Below are positions 22,613-33,822 of a DNA stretch of 64,000 nucleotides, piece by piece. The notes under the pieces were generated by a model that was given only the letters and a program-made list of their open reading frames with translations, searched no databases and had not been told where the DNA came from. Position 1 is the first letter of the stretch. Each line of letters begins with the position of its first letter. The stretch is taken from assembly GCA_900491605.1 (NCBI GenBank), contig UESW01004827.1, positions 299,119-363,118 of the forward strand. The letters run 5' to 3'. The position numbers were made by a program, and so were the translations under genes. Source of the stretch: Calamus simplicifolius (Eukaryota > Streptophyta > Magnoliopsida > Arecales > Arecaceae).

Positions 22613-23921
22613 CTATGTTCTTGTATTTTCAACTTCTTTCTTTAAGTTAAGGTTTTTATTCATGATTTCTTTTTCTTTTAGAAATCTCTCCTTTTCATCT
22701 TTTAAGTCCTTAACTTCAAGTGTTAATTCATTTTTCTCTTTACACAGATTTAAGTTTTCATTTTTCAAAAACTTATTTTTCTTTTTCAGAATTTTAAAAT
22801 CATTGACTAATTCATTGAAAGCTTCATATAATTCATCAAATAAAATCATCATTGAGGGTTTCGGTACTTACCTCGTCGTCGTTGTTTGCATGAAGCAAAT
22901 GTTTGCAACTTCTTTTTGTTCCTCCTCGGAAGAGGATTCTTCGCTATCGTTCCATGTTGCAACATAAGCCTTCTTCTTCTTCTTGTAGGCTTTCTTCAAT
23001 TGAGGACAGTCATATCTGAAATGCCCCGGTTTCTTGCACTCATAACATATTAAGGGCTCTTTTTCCTTTTCTTTGTCCTTTTCTTTCTCTCTCTTCCATT
23101 TTTGTTCCAGACTTTTTCTTATGGAAGGGTCTCCTTCTTTGCATGAATCTTTTGAATTTCTTTGCAAGGAGTGCAGTCTCCTCATCATCATCATTATCAC
23201 TGCAGCTTTCCTCACTTTCTGCAGCCTTAAGAGCAATAGTTTTCTTCTTCTTGACTTTTCCTCTTGATGTTGTTTCATAGTCAGCTTATGTCATTAAGGA
23301 TCCAAGTAGCTCCTCCAAAGGTAAAACATTTAAATCATTGGCTTCTTGGATTGCAGTCACCTTCGCTTCCCATGATCTTGGAAGAGACCTAAGAATTTTA
23401 CGCACAAGTTCAGAATTAGTATAAGTCTTACCAAGACTTTTTAAGCCATTTATAATATCAGTAATCTTGTGTACATGCATGTAATTGTTTCAGTTTGATC
23501 CATGCTAAATAGTTCATATTTATGTACCAAAATATTAATTTTTGATTCTTTTACTTGATTAGTACCCTCATTGGTAACTTCTAATCTATCCCAAATTTTT
23601 TTGCGGAAATACATGTAGAAATTCGATTAAATTCATTTGCATCTAATAAACAATACAAAACATTCATGGCTTTAGCATTGAGCTAAGCCAACTTCTTATC
23701 ATGTTCATCCCATTCCGTTTCCAGTTTAGGAATCACCATGTTGTCTACTCTAATTGTGGGTGTGTGGGACCATTAACTATGATTCCCCATAAGTCATAGT
23801 CAAGTGCTTGAATAAAAATCTTCATCCTAGCTTACCAATAACCATAATTAGTTCCATTGAATAAAGAAGGTCGATTAGTGGATTGACCTTCTAAATAAGA
23901 TGAACTAGCTTGAGCTGCCAT
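22613..23921 (-). pseudogene. Sirevirus gag
   Basis: It begins with ATG at 23921 (MAAQASSSYLEGQSTNRPSL, then FNGTNYGYW and a stop). The capsid-like region includes GLKSLGKTYTNSELVRKILR and SLPRSWEAKVTAIQEANDL (23480-23286), followed by a Lys/Glu-rich linker and a zinc knuckle CYECKKPGHFRYDC (CX2CX4HX4C, near 23030). Downstream is a long Lys/Glu coiled coil (22852-22613), an extension seen in SIRE gags. Several frameshifts. Confidence 0.8.
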
Positions 23922-23965
23922 TTGGATCTTTTGCTCTTGATCGTTAGACCAAATTCAAATGAGCA

Positions 23966-23980
23966 CTTGCTCTGATACCA
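23966..23980 (-). promoter_or_regulatory. Primer-binding site, initiator-Met tRNA
   Basis: Minus strand TGGTATCAGAGCAAG starts two bases inside the 5' LTR; the first 12 bases complement the 3' end of plant initiator tRNA-Met. Confidence 0.9.
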
Positions 23981-23982
23981 AT

Positions 23983-25522
23983 TGTTGGCCCATATGGCAA
24001 CCCAAGAGGGGGGTGAATTGGGTTCTTAAAAAAAAATTTAACTCTTTTAAAAATTAAATCGATTGATATCAAAGTATGCAAGCGGATGGAGTTAATCAAA
24101 GCTAAGCACAAGTAATTAAAGAAGAGAGAGAGAGAGATCAAAACACTACAAACACAAAGATTTTATAGTGGTTTGGTGTAACCAACACCTACTACTCCCA
24201 AGCTTTACTTGGGTCCACACTATAATCCTTTTGATTACAGTCGAGTTGTTTTACAAGCTCACAACTCAAACTTGTTATTTTACCCGGGATCACAACAAAC
24301 CCAGCCGGTTTTTCGGGCTTACTAGCACAAAACCCAACCTCAAGCTATATCTAGCTTGACCCGAGGTATACCACCTCCACTAATTCAATCCCCCGATTGA
24401 ATTAGCAATCAAATGAAATCAATTAATGTTTACAATGACAAACAACTCCTCAAATGAGCGAATATGCAATATAAATAGACAGGGAATAGAAAAGCCTGTT
24501 TGAAGCGATTTGAATATAGGCTTGGCTTCTTTTCTTCTTTTCTCTTCTCCTTTGAAAGGTTGAATCAAGCTCCAGCTCAGATTTCACCCAGGAATTTGTT
24601 GTTGAGAAGATGGAAAAATAGGTTTTTGATTCTTCTTTTCCTTCTTTGAAATCCTCTAAAATTGAACTTTGTACGCCTTGAATTTCTTTTGAATCTTTCT
24701 TTAGAAGATGGGCGAGCTCATAGAGATTTTTCTTTTTGAAATGGCTCTCTTGAATATCTCGATTTTTTTGATCTTTCTCCCATTTTTTCGTTCTTTTTTT
24801 TAATGGTCAGTTCTCCCCTTTTTATAGTTTTTCTTTAATTTCTATCCTTGGATTGCTCCTACACACAAGAAAAATAGCTGTTAGAAAATAGGTGAGAAAA
24901 TTTACCGTTGAGGCCGTTCTGACACTTTGAAAATATGTTCCTGTCAGGTTGGAGTCGGCTCCAACTTTTCATGTGTCCGCTCCACTTCGTGTATCCAAAA
25001 ATGGTAATAAAGTTTTCATTGAGGGGTCGGCTCTCGATAAGTTGTGTTGGCTCCCCGCATCCAGGTGTCGGCTCTTGAAATAGAGGGTGTCGACTCTAAA
25101 TATGGCTCAAAATACGCTCTCTGTGCTCAGGTTAGAGTCGGCTCCACTCATTCTAGGTGTGGGCTCCCAAATCTTAGGTGTCGGCTCCGAATTCTATGTG
25201 TCGGCTCCAGAAACTGACGCAGAAAAGCATACTTCTGTCTCTCAGGTTATAGTCGGCTCCCGACATCCATGTGTCGACTCCAGACCGTGAATTTTGAGAA
25301 CTATTCTGATACACCCATGTGTCGACTCCTGACTTATAGGTGTCGACTCCAAGGTCTGAACTTTTGAAAATTACAATTTGAAACTCATCTTAAAATCAAT
25401 TTTGAGTGATATTTGAATTGTTAAACTTTCTTAATACCTGAAACACTCTATAAATTTGTCAGAAACAATGTGAATATACTCATGGCTTTTGTTAATCATC
25501 AAAATTAATAATTAGGTCAACA
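23983..25522 (-). repeat. Sirevirus 5' LTR (1540 bp)
   Basis: Begins TGTTGGCCCATATGG, ends GGTCAACA; partner of 15330-16886. The motif cluster is at 24950-25360, and a TATA-like region on the minus strand lies near 24818-24826. Confidence 0.9.
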
Positions 25523-25900
25523 GCATGCCTTATTGAGATTAATAAAGTCGACGCACATCCTCCAACTCCTGCTGGCCTTGCGAACCATCATGACATTGGC
25601 CAACCAGTCGGGGTAGTGGACCTCCCGAATGTGGCCAGCGGCCACCAGCTTGCAAGCTCCTCGTCAATGGTCTTCTATCGGTCGGGAGCGAAGCTCCTCT
25701 TCTTCTGCTGGATGGGCCGACATCCTGGTTTGATGTTGAGCTGATGGGTAATTACCTCCCCGGGTATACCTAGCATGTCAGACGCCGACCATGCAGAGTT
25801 GTCGGAGTTGGCCCACAGGAAAGCAAAAGTTGATCACGCACCTCCTCCAGGAGTAGGGCTCCGATCTGGACTGTCCTCGTCGGGTCCTCCCCTAGCGAGA
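25523..25900 (-). pseudogene. Tat reverse transcriptase, N-terminal part
   Basis: The minus strand reads into the RT start: QQKKRSFAPDRQKTIDEELA and a fingers region (NVMMVRKA-like, frameshifted), ending LNKACP at the Sirevirus insertion. The codons continue at 15324 across the nested element after removal of one GCATG copy. The RT was therefore already a single reading region when the Sirevirus inserted. Confidence 0.75.
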
Positions 25901-25903
25901 AGG

Positions 25904-26482
25904 TCAGCAGGTGCTTGGCCAGCTCCCTCTTCTTTTCAAGTCTCGGGAGTCGAGCGATTCTGGTGCTGGTGCAGTCATCACCCCCTGTGAGCTGGGGGTC
26001 GTATGATAATAAAGTGGTAGCAGGTTCTTCTCTCCTTGCATCTCCCCGACTCCTTCACTGGTGGGAAACCTTACGAGTAGTCTCTTGGTGGAGATGACGA
26101 TGTCCAAAAGGTTTAGACCGGGTCTTTCGAGGATGACATTATAGGTCAGGGGAACCCGAGCAACTAGAAAATTCATGAAGACCATGCTCTGACATGGTGG
26201 CATCCCGGCAGTGACCGAAAGGGTAATCTCCCCCTCAACCCTCACGGAGTCTCTGGTGAAGCCCATCAGGGGCGTGGTGACAGGCCGAAGGGAGCTAGGG
26301 GACAAATCCATTCGAACAAAGGAATCGTAACTCAAAACATCAACTGAGCTTCCACTATTGACTAAGTTTCTTTTTATAGGGTGTTTTGCAATCGTCACGG
26401 ACACGATGATGCTATCATCATTCTTGTTAATCACCCCTTCTAAGTTCCTTTTAGAAAAGAAATTATAGAATCTAGTCCTCAT
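25904..26482 (-). pseudogene. Tat aspartic protease
   Basis: An open piece of 192 residues. The active-site loop reads NLVNSGSSVDVLSYDSF; the family has DSGSS here, so the catalytic Asp is Asn and the enzyme would be inactive. The second conserved region, VPLTYNVILERPGLNLLDIV (Y-N-x-I-L-G-R-P in active copies), follows about 75 residues later. It lies between gag and RT, overlapping the end of the gag open frame by a few bases. Confidence 0.8.
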
Positions 26483-28089
26483 CCCTCTGTGGCCTCTTGG
26501 AGGCGCTGCTTGTCCCCCAGAAAATCATGGCTATAGTCTTCTCGGTCGGAGCATTGTCGATGCTGACTTTAGGTGGCGGAGGTGCCGACGGGCCAGGTGC
26601 ACTCGGGTTTCCCCTCTTGACGAATTTCTCCAAATGGCCATGCTGGATGAGGTCTTCAATCGCTTTTTTCAGCTGGCGATAGTCTTCAGTGTCGTGGTTG
26701 TGGTCCCAGTGGAAGCGGCAGTACAAATTTTTGTTGCGGGGGTCCCTGGCTTCATTGGAGGAGGGCGCTGAAGATATGACTCGCCCTCGATCTCCATCAG
26801 GATGTGGGATATTGGGCGAGCAGTGGAGTGTAAGATCGCTCCCTGGGAGCGAGCGCTCATGGTTGTTTGTTTGGTCGGTGGGGAGGCTTGGGCCTCCTGG
26901 GGCGAGCCTCAGCAGGCTCGGGATGGGCCAGCTTCTTGCTGGAACTCCCATCCGCCTCGCGTAGGGAGGAGTTGGCTTCATCAGCGTGAAGATACTTCTG
27001 CGCCGACTTAGCAGTTCGGTGTAGGAACCGGACGGCTTCTTGTCGAGGGAGTAGGCAAAGCGGAAGGGGCAGAGCCATCGCTTCAAGGCCAGAGTGGCCA
27101 CAGAATCCTCGAGGTTGTAGACCTCAAGAGCGGCTTCCTTGAACCGGGCGACAAAGTCCCTCAGCGACTCTCCATTCTTCTGCTGGATGGAGAATAGGCT
27201 ATTCGCCACTCGCGGGATCTTCGGCATGCGTCAAAGTGAGCCAAAAAGGCCCTCTCCAGCTGAAGGAGTTGATACTGTGCGGTGGCAAGCGGAAGTACCA
27301 AGCTCGGGCCACCTTCCTCAGGGTGGTGGGGAAGGCGATGCAAAGCAGGGAATCAGTTGCCCCTGGACCTGCATCAGGACCTTGTAGCTCTCCAGGTGTC
27401 CAGGGGATCGGTGGTGCCATCGTATGGGTCTAGCTAGGGGAGGTGGAATCGGGTTGAGATCGGCTCCTCCATGATGCGGCAGGACAGCGGCGGACGACTG
27501 TCGTAATCCACCTCCGGCGGGTTGGTGACCTGCGGCTGAGCTTCTCCAACCGCTGGTTGTATTCATCTAGCCGGTGCTCAGCCCAGCAAGCTATCCGGCC
27601 ATCAAAGGACCCCTCCCTTGAAGATTCCGAGGACGATGAGGGGTGGCGGTGATGCAGATGGGTGCGCTCCGCCTCCTTCCCGTGCCGCCGCTTAGAGGAA
27701 GCGCTGGTGTGGCGAGAATGGGACCGAGGCCTCTTAGAGGCTTCTCGGCGATGATGTCTAGGCGAAGCATGGCGGTGGCGGACCTTTGGAGGGGAGACCT
27801 CCCCGAGAAGAATGCTGGCTGGGTTGGACCATCCCCGGGATCGATGAGGGTGGCTCCGACTGCCGCTACGCGGCTGCCGGCTACTGCTGCAGAACCTAAA
27901 CCGCTGCCACCAGCGATTGAACTTGCATGGCGAGAGCAGCGATCCGATTATCCTGCTGCGCGGTGGTGGTGATCGTGGTGCGGGGATGCCGGCCTAGGGA
28001 GCGAGGGGACCGGCCTTCGGCGGATCAGCCCCCTGACGATGCCCCTCGGCATGGCTAATAGAAACCTCCTGCGCACGTGTCACCACCAT
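26472..28089 (-). pseudogene. Tat gag
   Basis: A plausible start at 28089 (MVVTRAQEVSISHAEGHRQG) is followed by stops. The retrotransposon gag core is clear at 27420-27000: CIAFPTTLRKVARAWYFRLP, SINSFSW, and after a frameshift NGESLRDFVARFKEAALEVY and ALKRWLCPFRFAYSLDKKP. Near 26700 YCRFHWDHNHDTEDYRQLKK is the CxFHxxxxHxTxxC-like block typical of Tat gags, here lacking the final Cys. The Pro-rich end (PSAPGPSAPPPPKV) leads to the protease. Confidence 0.75.
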
Positions 28090-28152
28090 CTTCTTGACTG
28101 CTCGGGGAAGAAGAATATGTAGATGACTGGTTCGAAGCTTTCTTCTCTTCCC

Positions 28153-28170
28153 CCCTACCTGGCACGCCAA
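28153..28170 (-). promoter_or_regulatory. Primer-binding site of the Tat element
   Basis: Minus strand TTGGCGTGCCAGGTAGGG begins two bases after the LTR end (CAATA, originally probably CAACA). The TTGGCG start is shared with other Gypsy elements; I have not matched it to a specific tRNA. Confidence 0.55.
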
Positions 28171-28172
28171 TC

Positions 28173-29119
28173 TATTGCCGCCAAGTCACGTTCCTCCAAC
28201 GTCGAGAAACAGAGATCCTCCTCCTCGAAGAAGCTCCTGCAAGAAAGTTCCTGGAGACCGGTTGCATCGGTGGGGACCCTCCGATGCTCAAGTAAGCGAT
28301 TTGAAACAGTGAAGAAAAGAACCGGTAGAAAAATAGCTAGAGAGCTTGAGTTCAATCCCTTCCTCGTTGTGAGTGTAGGTTTTTATACCTGTTCGAAGGT
28401 CCCCTTTCTCGCTTTTAGAAGGTGGTTAATTTTGAGGTGCTGTTGTTCAGTAGCGATAGGTGGCCAGGCTGACAAAGACAGTCACAACCGATATTGCGCA
28501 TGTTAGGTATCTCGCCCCGCCAGCCACCTGCCAGGGGCGGTGCCACAGGTGGCAGGTGGGTCTAGTCGTGTCAGGCGTGCACTGTTACGAGTAGTGGCCA
28601 GGCGTAGTTGCAGACGGTTAGTAGGCCACGTGGCAGCTGCAGACAGTTGGTGGGCCACGTGTAGTATCAGGCGGCTCGAGGTAAGAGAACTTGTGATCCG
28701 AGGCCAAGGGGACCTGAGGCCCGAGGCCGAGGGGACCCGTAGCTGGAGGCCGAGGGGATGAAGTCCGAGACCAAGGGGACTTGAGGTCGAGGCCGAGGGG
28801 ACTTAGGTTCGAGCCGAGGGGACCTGAAGTCCGAGACCAAGTGGACCCGTGAGGCCGAGGGGACTTAGGTCTGAGGCCGAGGGGACCCGCAGCTTGAGGC
28901 TGAGGGGACTTAGGTCCGAGGCCGAAGGGACTTAGGTCCAGGCCGAGGGAACCCGCAGCTGGAGGCCGAGAGGACTTAGGTCTGAGGCCAAGGAAACCTC
29001 GGACTCAGAAGCCGAGGTCGAGGAGCCTCGGAGGCCGAGGCCGAAGGGGGCTCGGAGGCCAGGTGGGGGTTTCGTCAATTGCATTCGTTAACTCTAACGC
29101 GGCTTGATTAGCCACATCA
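28173..29119 (-). repeat. Tat Gypsy 5' LTR (947 bp)
   Basis: Partner of 4392-5029 plus 8074-8260. The minus-strand TATA motif GGTATAAAAA is near 28380-28389, giving a start near 28350. The U3 part (28690-29060) is a G-rich tandem array. The first base pair of the right terminus reads TA rather than TG, probably a mutation. Confidence 0.85.
28690..29065. repeat. GGGGACY/GAGGCCGAG tandem array in the Tat LTR U3
   Basis: About 14 copies of a 20-30 bp unit around GAGGCCGAGGGGACTTAGGT, alternating with ACCCGCAGCTG inserts. The same array is in the 3' LTR (4920-5029 and 8074-8215). Confidence 0.85.
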
Positions 29120-29124
29120 TATTT

Positions 29125-29476
29125 TATACATGATATTGCATTTGGCACAATGGCACAAGCGATGGGAGTCAAGTCACATTCTAATTTTTTGCACTGTCAT
29201 GGCATTACCATCTTTATTATTATTTTCTATATTCATTAATTTTTTTAAAAAATAGATAAATACAATATCTAAAAGGAGGGTTCTCAGTACAAGAATGGAA
29301 AGATTAAACATCAAAGTCGGAGCCAAATTTGGCCAGGTCCAGAATGCAGCTCGTAGACCGGGTCAATCAACGAGTGCTGGTGCGTATTTCTGGGTCACAC
29401 CGCCTCCCGACGTACTGGTCTGGTCGCATGACAGGCCCAGGCAATCCAAGAATGGCTCCACGCCAAAAGCCGAGCT
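29125..29476. other. Spacer between the Tat and Copia elements
   Basis: 350 bp of unassigned sequence; the part after 29300 is GC-richer. The 68-aa open frame 29295-29501 runs into the next LTR and has no recognisable motif. Confidence 0.4.
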
Positions 29477-29481
29477 CAGTT

Positions 29482-29861
29482 TGTTAGAAAATTATTTTTA
29501 ATTTTACAAAAAAAAAATTTCTAAAAAATACTAAAAAATTAATCTAAAATTTAAATTCAAAATATAAACTAAAGTTAAAAAGAATCAAATTGATCGAGAC
29601 GTGTTAGACACTGCCCTAAGAATAAGTTTTGCCCCTCGTTTGGTTGTTGGCGATTTATCCCCAAAGTACAACGATCGATCCTTCTACCACGAGCATGCAA
29701 ACCAAATGAAACTTCAGATGCTTAAATAAAAATAATAATAATAATAGTTAAATAAATCTTTTACCACCAGTAGCTTTCACAATAGCTTGTTGAAACAAAC
29801 TTCCAACTCTAAGCATTGCAACAACAGATCTTCAATAATTGAATAAAACTTTTTAGATTAG

Positions 29862-29897
<36 letters not shown>

Positions 29898-30126
29898 ATA
29901 TTTTTGGCCATTAGGCCTTGTTCCAGTTCCTCCACAATGGAAGGAAAAGCAGAACTCGAGCAAACGCTCGAGCGTTTTCGGGAATTAAATCACGGAATGC
30001 CGAGCGTTCCGTTCCGCAAATGCTCGCTGGCGAGATAATGTCCCATGAGAGCATTAATTGCTCGTGTGGGTCCTTTATTGTTTTTTTTAAAAAAACTTTT
30101 CTTTTTTAAATTGGTAAAAGTCAACA
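29482..30126 (-). repeat. Copia 3' LTR (645 bp)
   Basis: Contains an (AT)n tract (about 29868-29894) absent from its partner and a perfect 16-bp palindrome AAACGCTCGAGCGTTT at 29962-29977 in U3. It lacks about 40 bp present in the partner around 35192-35230. Confidence 0.85.
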
Positions 30127-30668
30127 ATTTCTCATAAAAGTTTTAAAATAAAAAAAATAAATAAATAATATTAATTTTTAGGCATCCTATACCTCGTAAT
30201 AGGTGAGGTGTCTTGTGGACTTGAGCCTCACTTAGTGTTGATTGTATACATTGAAGGAACCATAGTGGATTAGACCTTGAACTAGGTCCTTGACTCATAC
30301 TTCTACTAATCATACACAGAGCATGAATCAATTGGGTTTAAGCGGTCAGTGTATATTAAAGGCCTTGCGCTTAGTACCTTGATTTTTCATGAGAATTTCT
30401 TAAGGTTAGCCCAAACCTTTAGTCACGGCCTAATATGACAATTCTCATATAGGTGAATCCTCATATTATATTTGTAACTAATACCCTGCAATAACCTACC
30501 TCGGATCTATTAAGAGAATGACTCAACCTTACACAAATTTACTTTGTCACTTTATAAGGGCACTCATCATAGGGATGAGTTAAAAAAAAATTTAAAATTT
30601 GTGCTCTAACACGATCACTCAATCAGCTTCGTTTCTACCATATTGAACCTCATTCATGGGATCTCCAA
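30127..30668 (-). other. Copia 3' untranslated region
   Basis: Between the RNase H end and the 3' LTR; no open frame with protein-like composition. The tract next to the LTR (minus ATGAGAAAT) is a poor polypurine tract. Confidence 0.5.
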
Positions 30669-32518
30669 TCACAGAGGTTGGGTATCCACTGCTGATGACC
30701 AAATAATGGGCTTAAGCCCCATCCCCCTCGATGAATCTAGAACTCCACTCCTAGATAATCCCATGGTTAATTGATCTGCCAAATTCTTCTCAAATTTGAC
30801 AAATTCCAAAGAGATAACATCATTTTTCTTATGTTGTCTTATAGACTTATGACGAAGCCGTATATGGCGATCCATCTTTTTATTGGTACTCTTTTGATTT
30901 GTCAGTTCAATTGCAGCCTTATTATCACAATGGATTGATATAGCTGGAACTGGCTTAGATACCAAAGGTAGCTCTGATATTAGATTTTTTATCCACTCTG
31001 CCTCATTATAGGTGGTATCCAAAGCTATCAACTCGGCCTCCATGGTGTTTCTAGAAATGATAGTTTGCCTAGTGGATCCCCAAGCAATAGCAGCACTGCC
31101 AAGAAGAAAGAGATATCCAGTGGTTGATTTTAAATCACGAGAATCAATGACCCAATTAGCATCACTGTAACCCTCAACCACCTCAGGTATTCAGTGAACA
31201 TCAAAGAGAGATTAAGTGTTCCCTTTAAATATCGGAACACTTTTCTAAGGCTATCCAATGAGATTGATCAGGATTTTGATTATATCTACTAAGCCTTCCT
31301 ACAGCATAGGCAATATCAGGTCTTGTCCTGTTTGCTACATACAAGAGAGATCCTATAATTTGAGAATATTTTAATTGATTAATTGGGTCACCTAAATTTT
31401 TTTTAAGTGAAAGCTTGGATCAAAAGGAGTAGATATTGATTTAAGATTGGAATAACCAAACTTCTTGATCATTTTTTCTATAGAATGAGAAAGAGAGAGA
31501 GCTATCCCTTCATGGGACTTGATAAGCTTCATCCCTAGGATTACATCCGCTTCTCCTAAATCTTTCATATCAAACTTAGAAGAGAGGAAAGATTTAACAC
31601 TTGAAATAATTTTAAGAGATGTTTCAAAAATTAAAATATCATCTACATATAAGCAAAGGATTATACAATCATTGTCGATGATTTTAGAATAGATACACTT
31701 ATCATGATTATTGATTTGAAATCCAAAAAATAGAATAATTTGATCAAATTTCTTATGCCATTATTTAGGAGCCTGTTTAAGACCATAAAGGGACTTGATA
31801 AGTTTACAAACCTTGTCTTCTTGTCCCTTTACAACAAAACCTTCAGGTTGTTCCATATAGATCTCCTCCTCAAGATTTCCATTAAGGAACGCAGTCTTTA
31901 CATCCATTTGATGAATGATTAACTTATGAATATAAGCAATAGCAAGAAGTGATCTAAGAGTTGTTATTCTAGCTACAGGAGAATAGGTATCAAAGAAATC
32001 TAACCCTTTCTTTTGGTTATACCCTTTGGCTATTAATCTAGCTACTTTTCTATTGAACCATCATATCTAAATTTCTTCTTAAATACCCACTTACACCCTA
32101 AACGTTTACTTCCAGGGGGTAAATCAGATAAGATCCAAGTTTCATTTTGTAAGATTGAATTAAATTCAGAAAGAATAGCTTCCTTCCAAAAAAGAGCATA
32201 AGGAGAAGACATCACCTCTGAAAAAGAAGAAGGTTCGCCTTCGACTAGGAAAGTAAAGAAACCTTCACCAAGATCTTTTTCTTTCCTTATCCTTAAACTT
32301 TTCCTAAGTTCAGAAGGTCCACCTTCAAGATTAGATCTTTTCCTTTTCTTTGACTCATTAGAGGACCCAGCTTTTAAAGAATCATGAACCAAGAAAGGAT
32401 TAGAAGAGAGTTGTTTTGGTACTTGGTTCTTGAAAGGAAAATCATTTTCAAAATAAGTAGCATCTCTTGATTCGATAAGAGTATTATTTGAGATGCCACT
32501 TATATCAGAGTTTATCAC
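30669..32518 (-). pseudogene. Copia reverse transcriptase and RNase H
   Basis: The minus strand begins with the integrase-RT linker (SLRIRKEKDLGEGFFTFLVE) and MSSPYALFWKEAILSEFNSI with ILSDLPPGSKRLGCKWVFKK (RT start). MDVKTAFLNGNLEEEI follows near 31900. The active site LYVDDIL near 31630 is intact. RNase H spans 31181-30669: VEGYSDANWVIDSRDLKSTT, ISRNTMEAELIALDTTYNEA, IHCDNKAAIELTNQKSTNKK and LADQLTMGLSR. Frameshifts occur around 32045, 31745, 31400 (in a T run) and 31190. Confidence 0.85.
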
Positions 32519-32519
32519 T

Positions 32520-33087
32520 AGGAACTATTTGTACTGCTATCTAAGGAATAACCTATAAAGATAGCATCTACGGTTTTAGGTCCTATTTTTCTTCTCTTGG
32601 GTTCATGTATTCCTACTTAGCCAAGCATCCCCATACTTTAAGATAATCTAGCCTGGGTGTTCTACATTTTCAAAGCTCAAAAGAAGTTTTAGGACTATCC
32701 TTAAAGGGTATCCTATTTAAAATATGACATGCAGCTAAAAGAGCTTCCCCCACAAGTTCTCAGGTACGCCTCAACATATTAATATTGAGTTAACCATATC
32801 CATTAATGTACGATTTTTCCGTTCAGCTACACCATTGGACTGAGGAGAGTATGTAGTGTAACTTCATGAATAACCCCATATTCTTGACAAAATAGAGTCA
32901 TTTCATTTGAGGTATATTTACCACCGTGATCTGACATAAATTTCTTAAGCTTTTTCTCAGTTTGGGTTTCAGCTTCTACCTTATAAATCTTAAACTTATC
33001 TAATACTTCATCCTTAGATTTTATCAAATATATGTAACAATATCGAGAGAAGTCATCTATGAATGTTACAAAGTAATGACTTCCTTC
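32520..33087 (-). pseudogene. Copia integrase, C-terminal two thirds
   Basis: The minus strand encodes MIKSKDEVLDKFKIYKVEAE, then MSDHGGKYTSNEMTLFCQEY (the second core Asp region, RSDxGGEY in active copies) and GVIHEVTLHT. The third acidic residue region follows out of frame, then a KTSFEL-like block. The first Asp region is at the end of the neighbouring piece (LVHSDVC near 33110). Confidence 0.75.
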
Positions 33088-33810
33088 CTATGTAGGAAAC
33101 TTGGTAGAGTCACATACGTCACTATGAACTAATTCAAGAAGTGTTGAACTCCTATTTATTGATTTAAAAGGTTTTCTTGGCATCTTGGCTTGAATACAAA
33201 TTTCACATTTGAACTTTCTATCAATATGAACTTTAGGAATTAGATTAAGATTTGTCATGTAATGAATATGATCAAAATTCACATGACCAAGTCTACTATG
33301 CCAAACATTTGAAGATTCAACATTAAAAAGAAGAGGACTTTTATTAGATAACTTACAGGATACATTTAATTTGAAAAGACCTTCACAAACAAAGCCTTTA
33401 CCAACAAACTCATTATTACGAGTAATTACAACTTTATTTGACTCTAGAACAATTTTATATCCTCTAGATATAAGGAGAGATTCACTAATCAAATTTCTTC
33501 TAACACTAGGAACTAACAACACTTCGTGAAGGACCAGGATCTTCCCAGATGTCATCTTTAGATCCACTTGACCTTTCCCAAGCACTTGTGCTGAAGAGTT
33601 ATTCCCAAGTGTCACACCTCCTCCACTTGATTCCTGAAAGGTAGAGAACCAGGAGCGATCAAAACAAACATAAACATTAGTTCTTGAATCAAGCCACCAA
33701 TCACAAGAAGATTGGGTTGAGTTAATTAAGAATTTTGAATTTATCGACCTGAAAGAAGGCTCAGCACCACTCTCAACTACGTTAACTTGTGGTTTAGGTG
33801 ATTTCCTCAA
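33088..33810 (-). pseudogene. Copia protease and GAG-pre-integrase
   Basis: An open piece of 240 residues. The protease loop reads CDWWLDSRTNVYVCFDRSWF; the family has DSG, so Gly is replaced by Arg (GGA to AGA). TLGNNSSAQVLGKGQVDL and VLHEVLLVPSVRRNLISES are the rest of the domain. SSNVWHSRLGHVNFDHIHYM ... KCEICIQAKMPRKPF is the HHCC pre-integrase zinc finger, and LVHSDVC starts the integrase core with its Asp intact. Confidence 0.85.
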
Positions 33811-33822
33811 TGGTTCAGTCTT

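Larger units (their letters stand above)
15330..25522 (-). mobile_element. Sirevirus-type Copia retrotransposon, complete
   Basis: LTRs at 15330-16886 (3') and 23983-25522 (5') begin TGTTGGCCCA and end GGTCAACA. A perfect 5-bp duplication GCATG flanks the element (15325-15329, 25523-25527). The PBS (minus TGGTATCAGAGCAAG, 23966-23980) matches the 3' end of initiator-Met tRNA, and a PPT adjoins the 3' LTR. On the minus strand lie gag, protease, integrase, RT and RNase H (23921-19233), then an extra env-like region (18729-17335). The order PR-INT-RT-RNH, the WYLDSGCSRHM protease motif, the extra 3' ORF and doubled PPTs fit the Sirevirus (SIRE) lineage. Frameshifts and stops inactivate it. It entered the Tat RT within the codons for LNKACPKD. 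Confidence 0.92.
4392..29119 (-). mobile_element. Tat-lineage Gypsy retrotransposon with nested insertions
   Basis: A minus-strand Ty3/Gypsy element: 5' LTR 28173-29119, PBS 28153-28170, gag about 28089-26470, protease 26482-25904, reverse transcriptase split by a nested Copia (25900-25523 and 15324-14620), RNase H, a second RNase H-like domain, integrase to about 12450, minisatellite, antisense ORF, PPT and 3' LTR (4392-5029 plus 8074-8260). Two RNase H domains and an antisense gene 3' of integrase are marks of the Tat group (Grande/Retand-like). The flanking pentamers CATTT (4387-4391) and TATTT (29120-29124) agree at four of five positions. The span is 24.7 kb, of which about 13.2 kb is nested DNA. 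All reading frames are broken. Confidence 0.85.
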
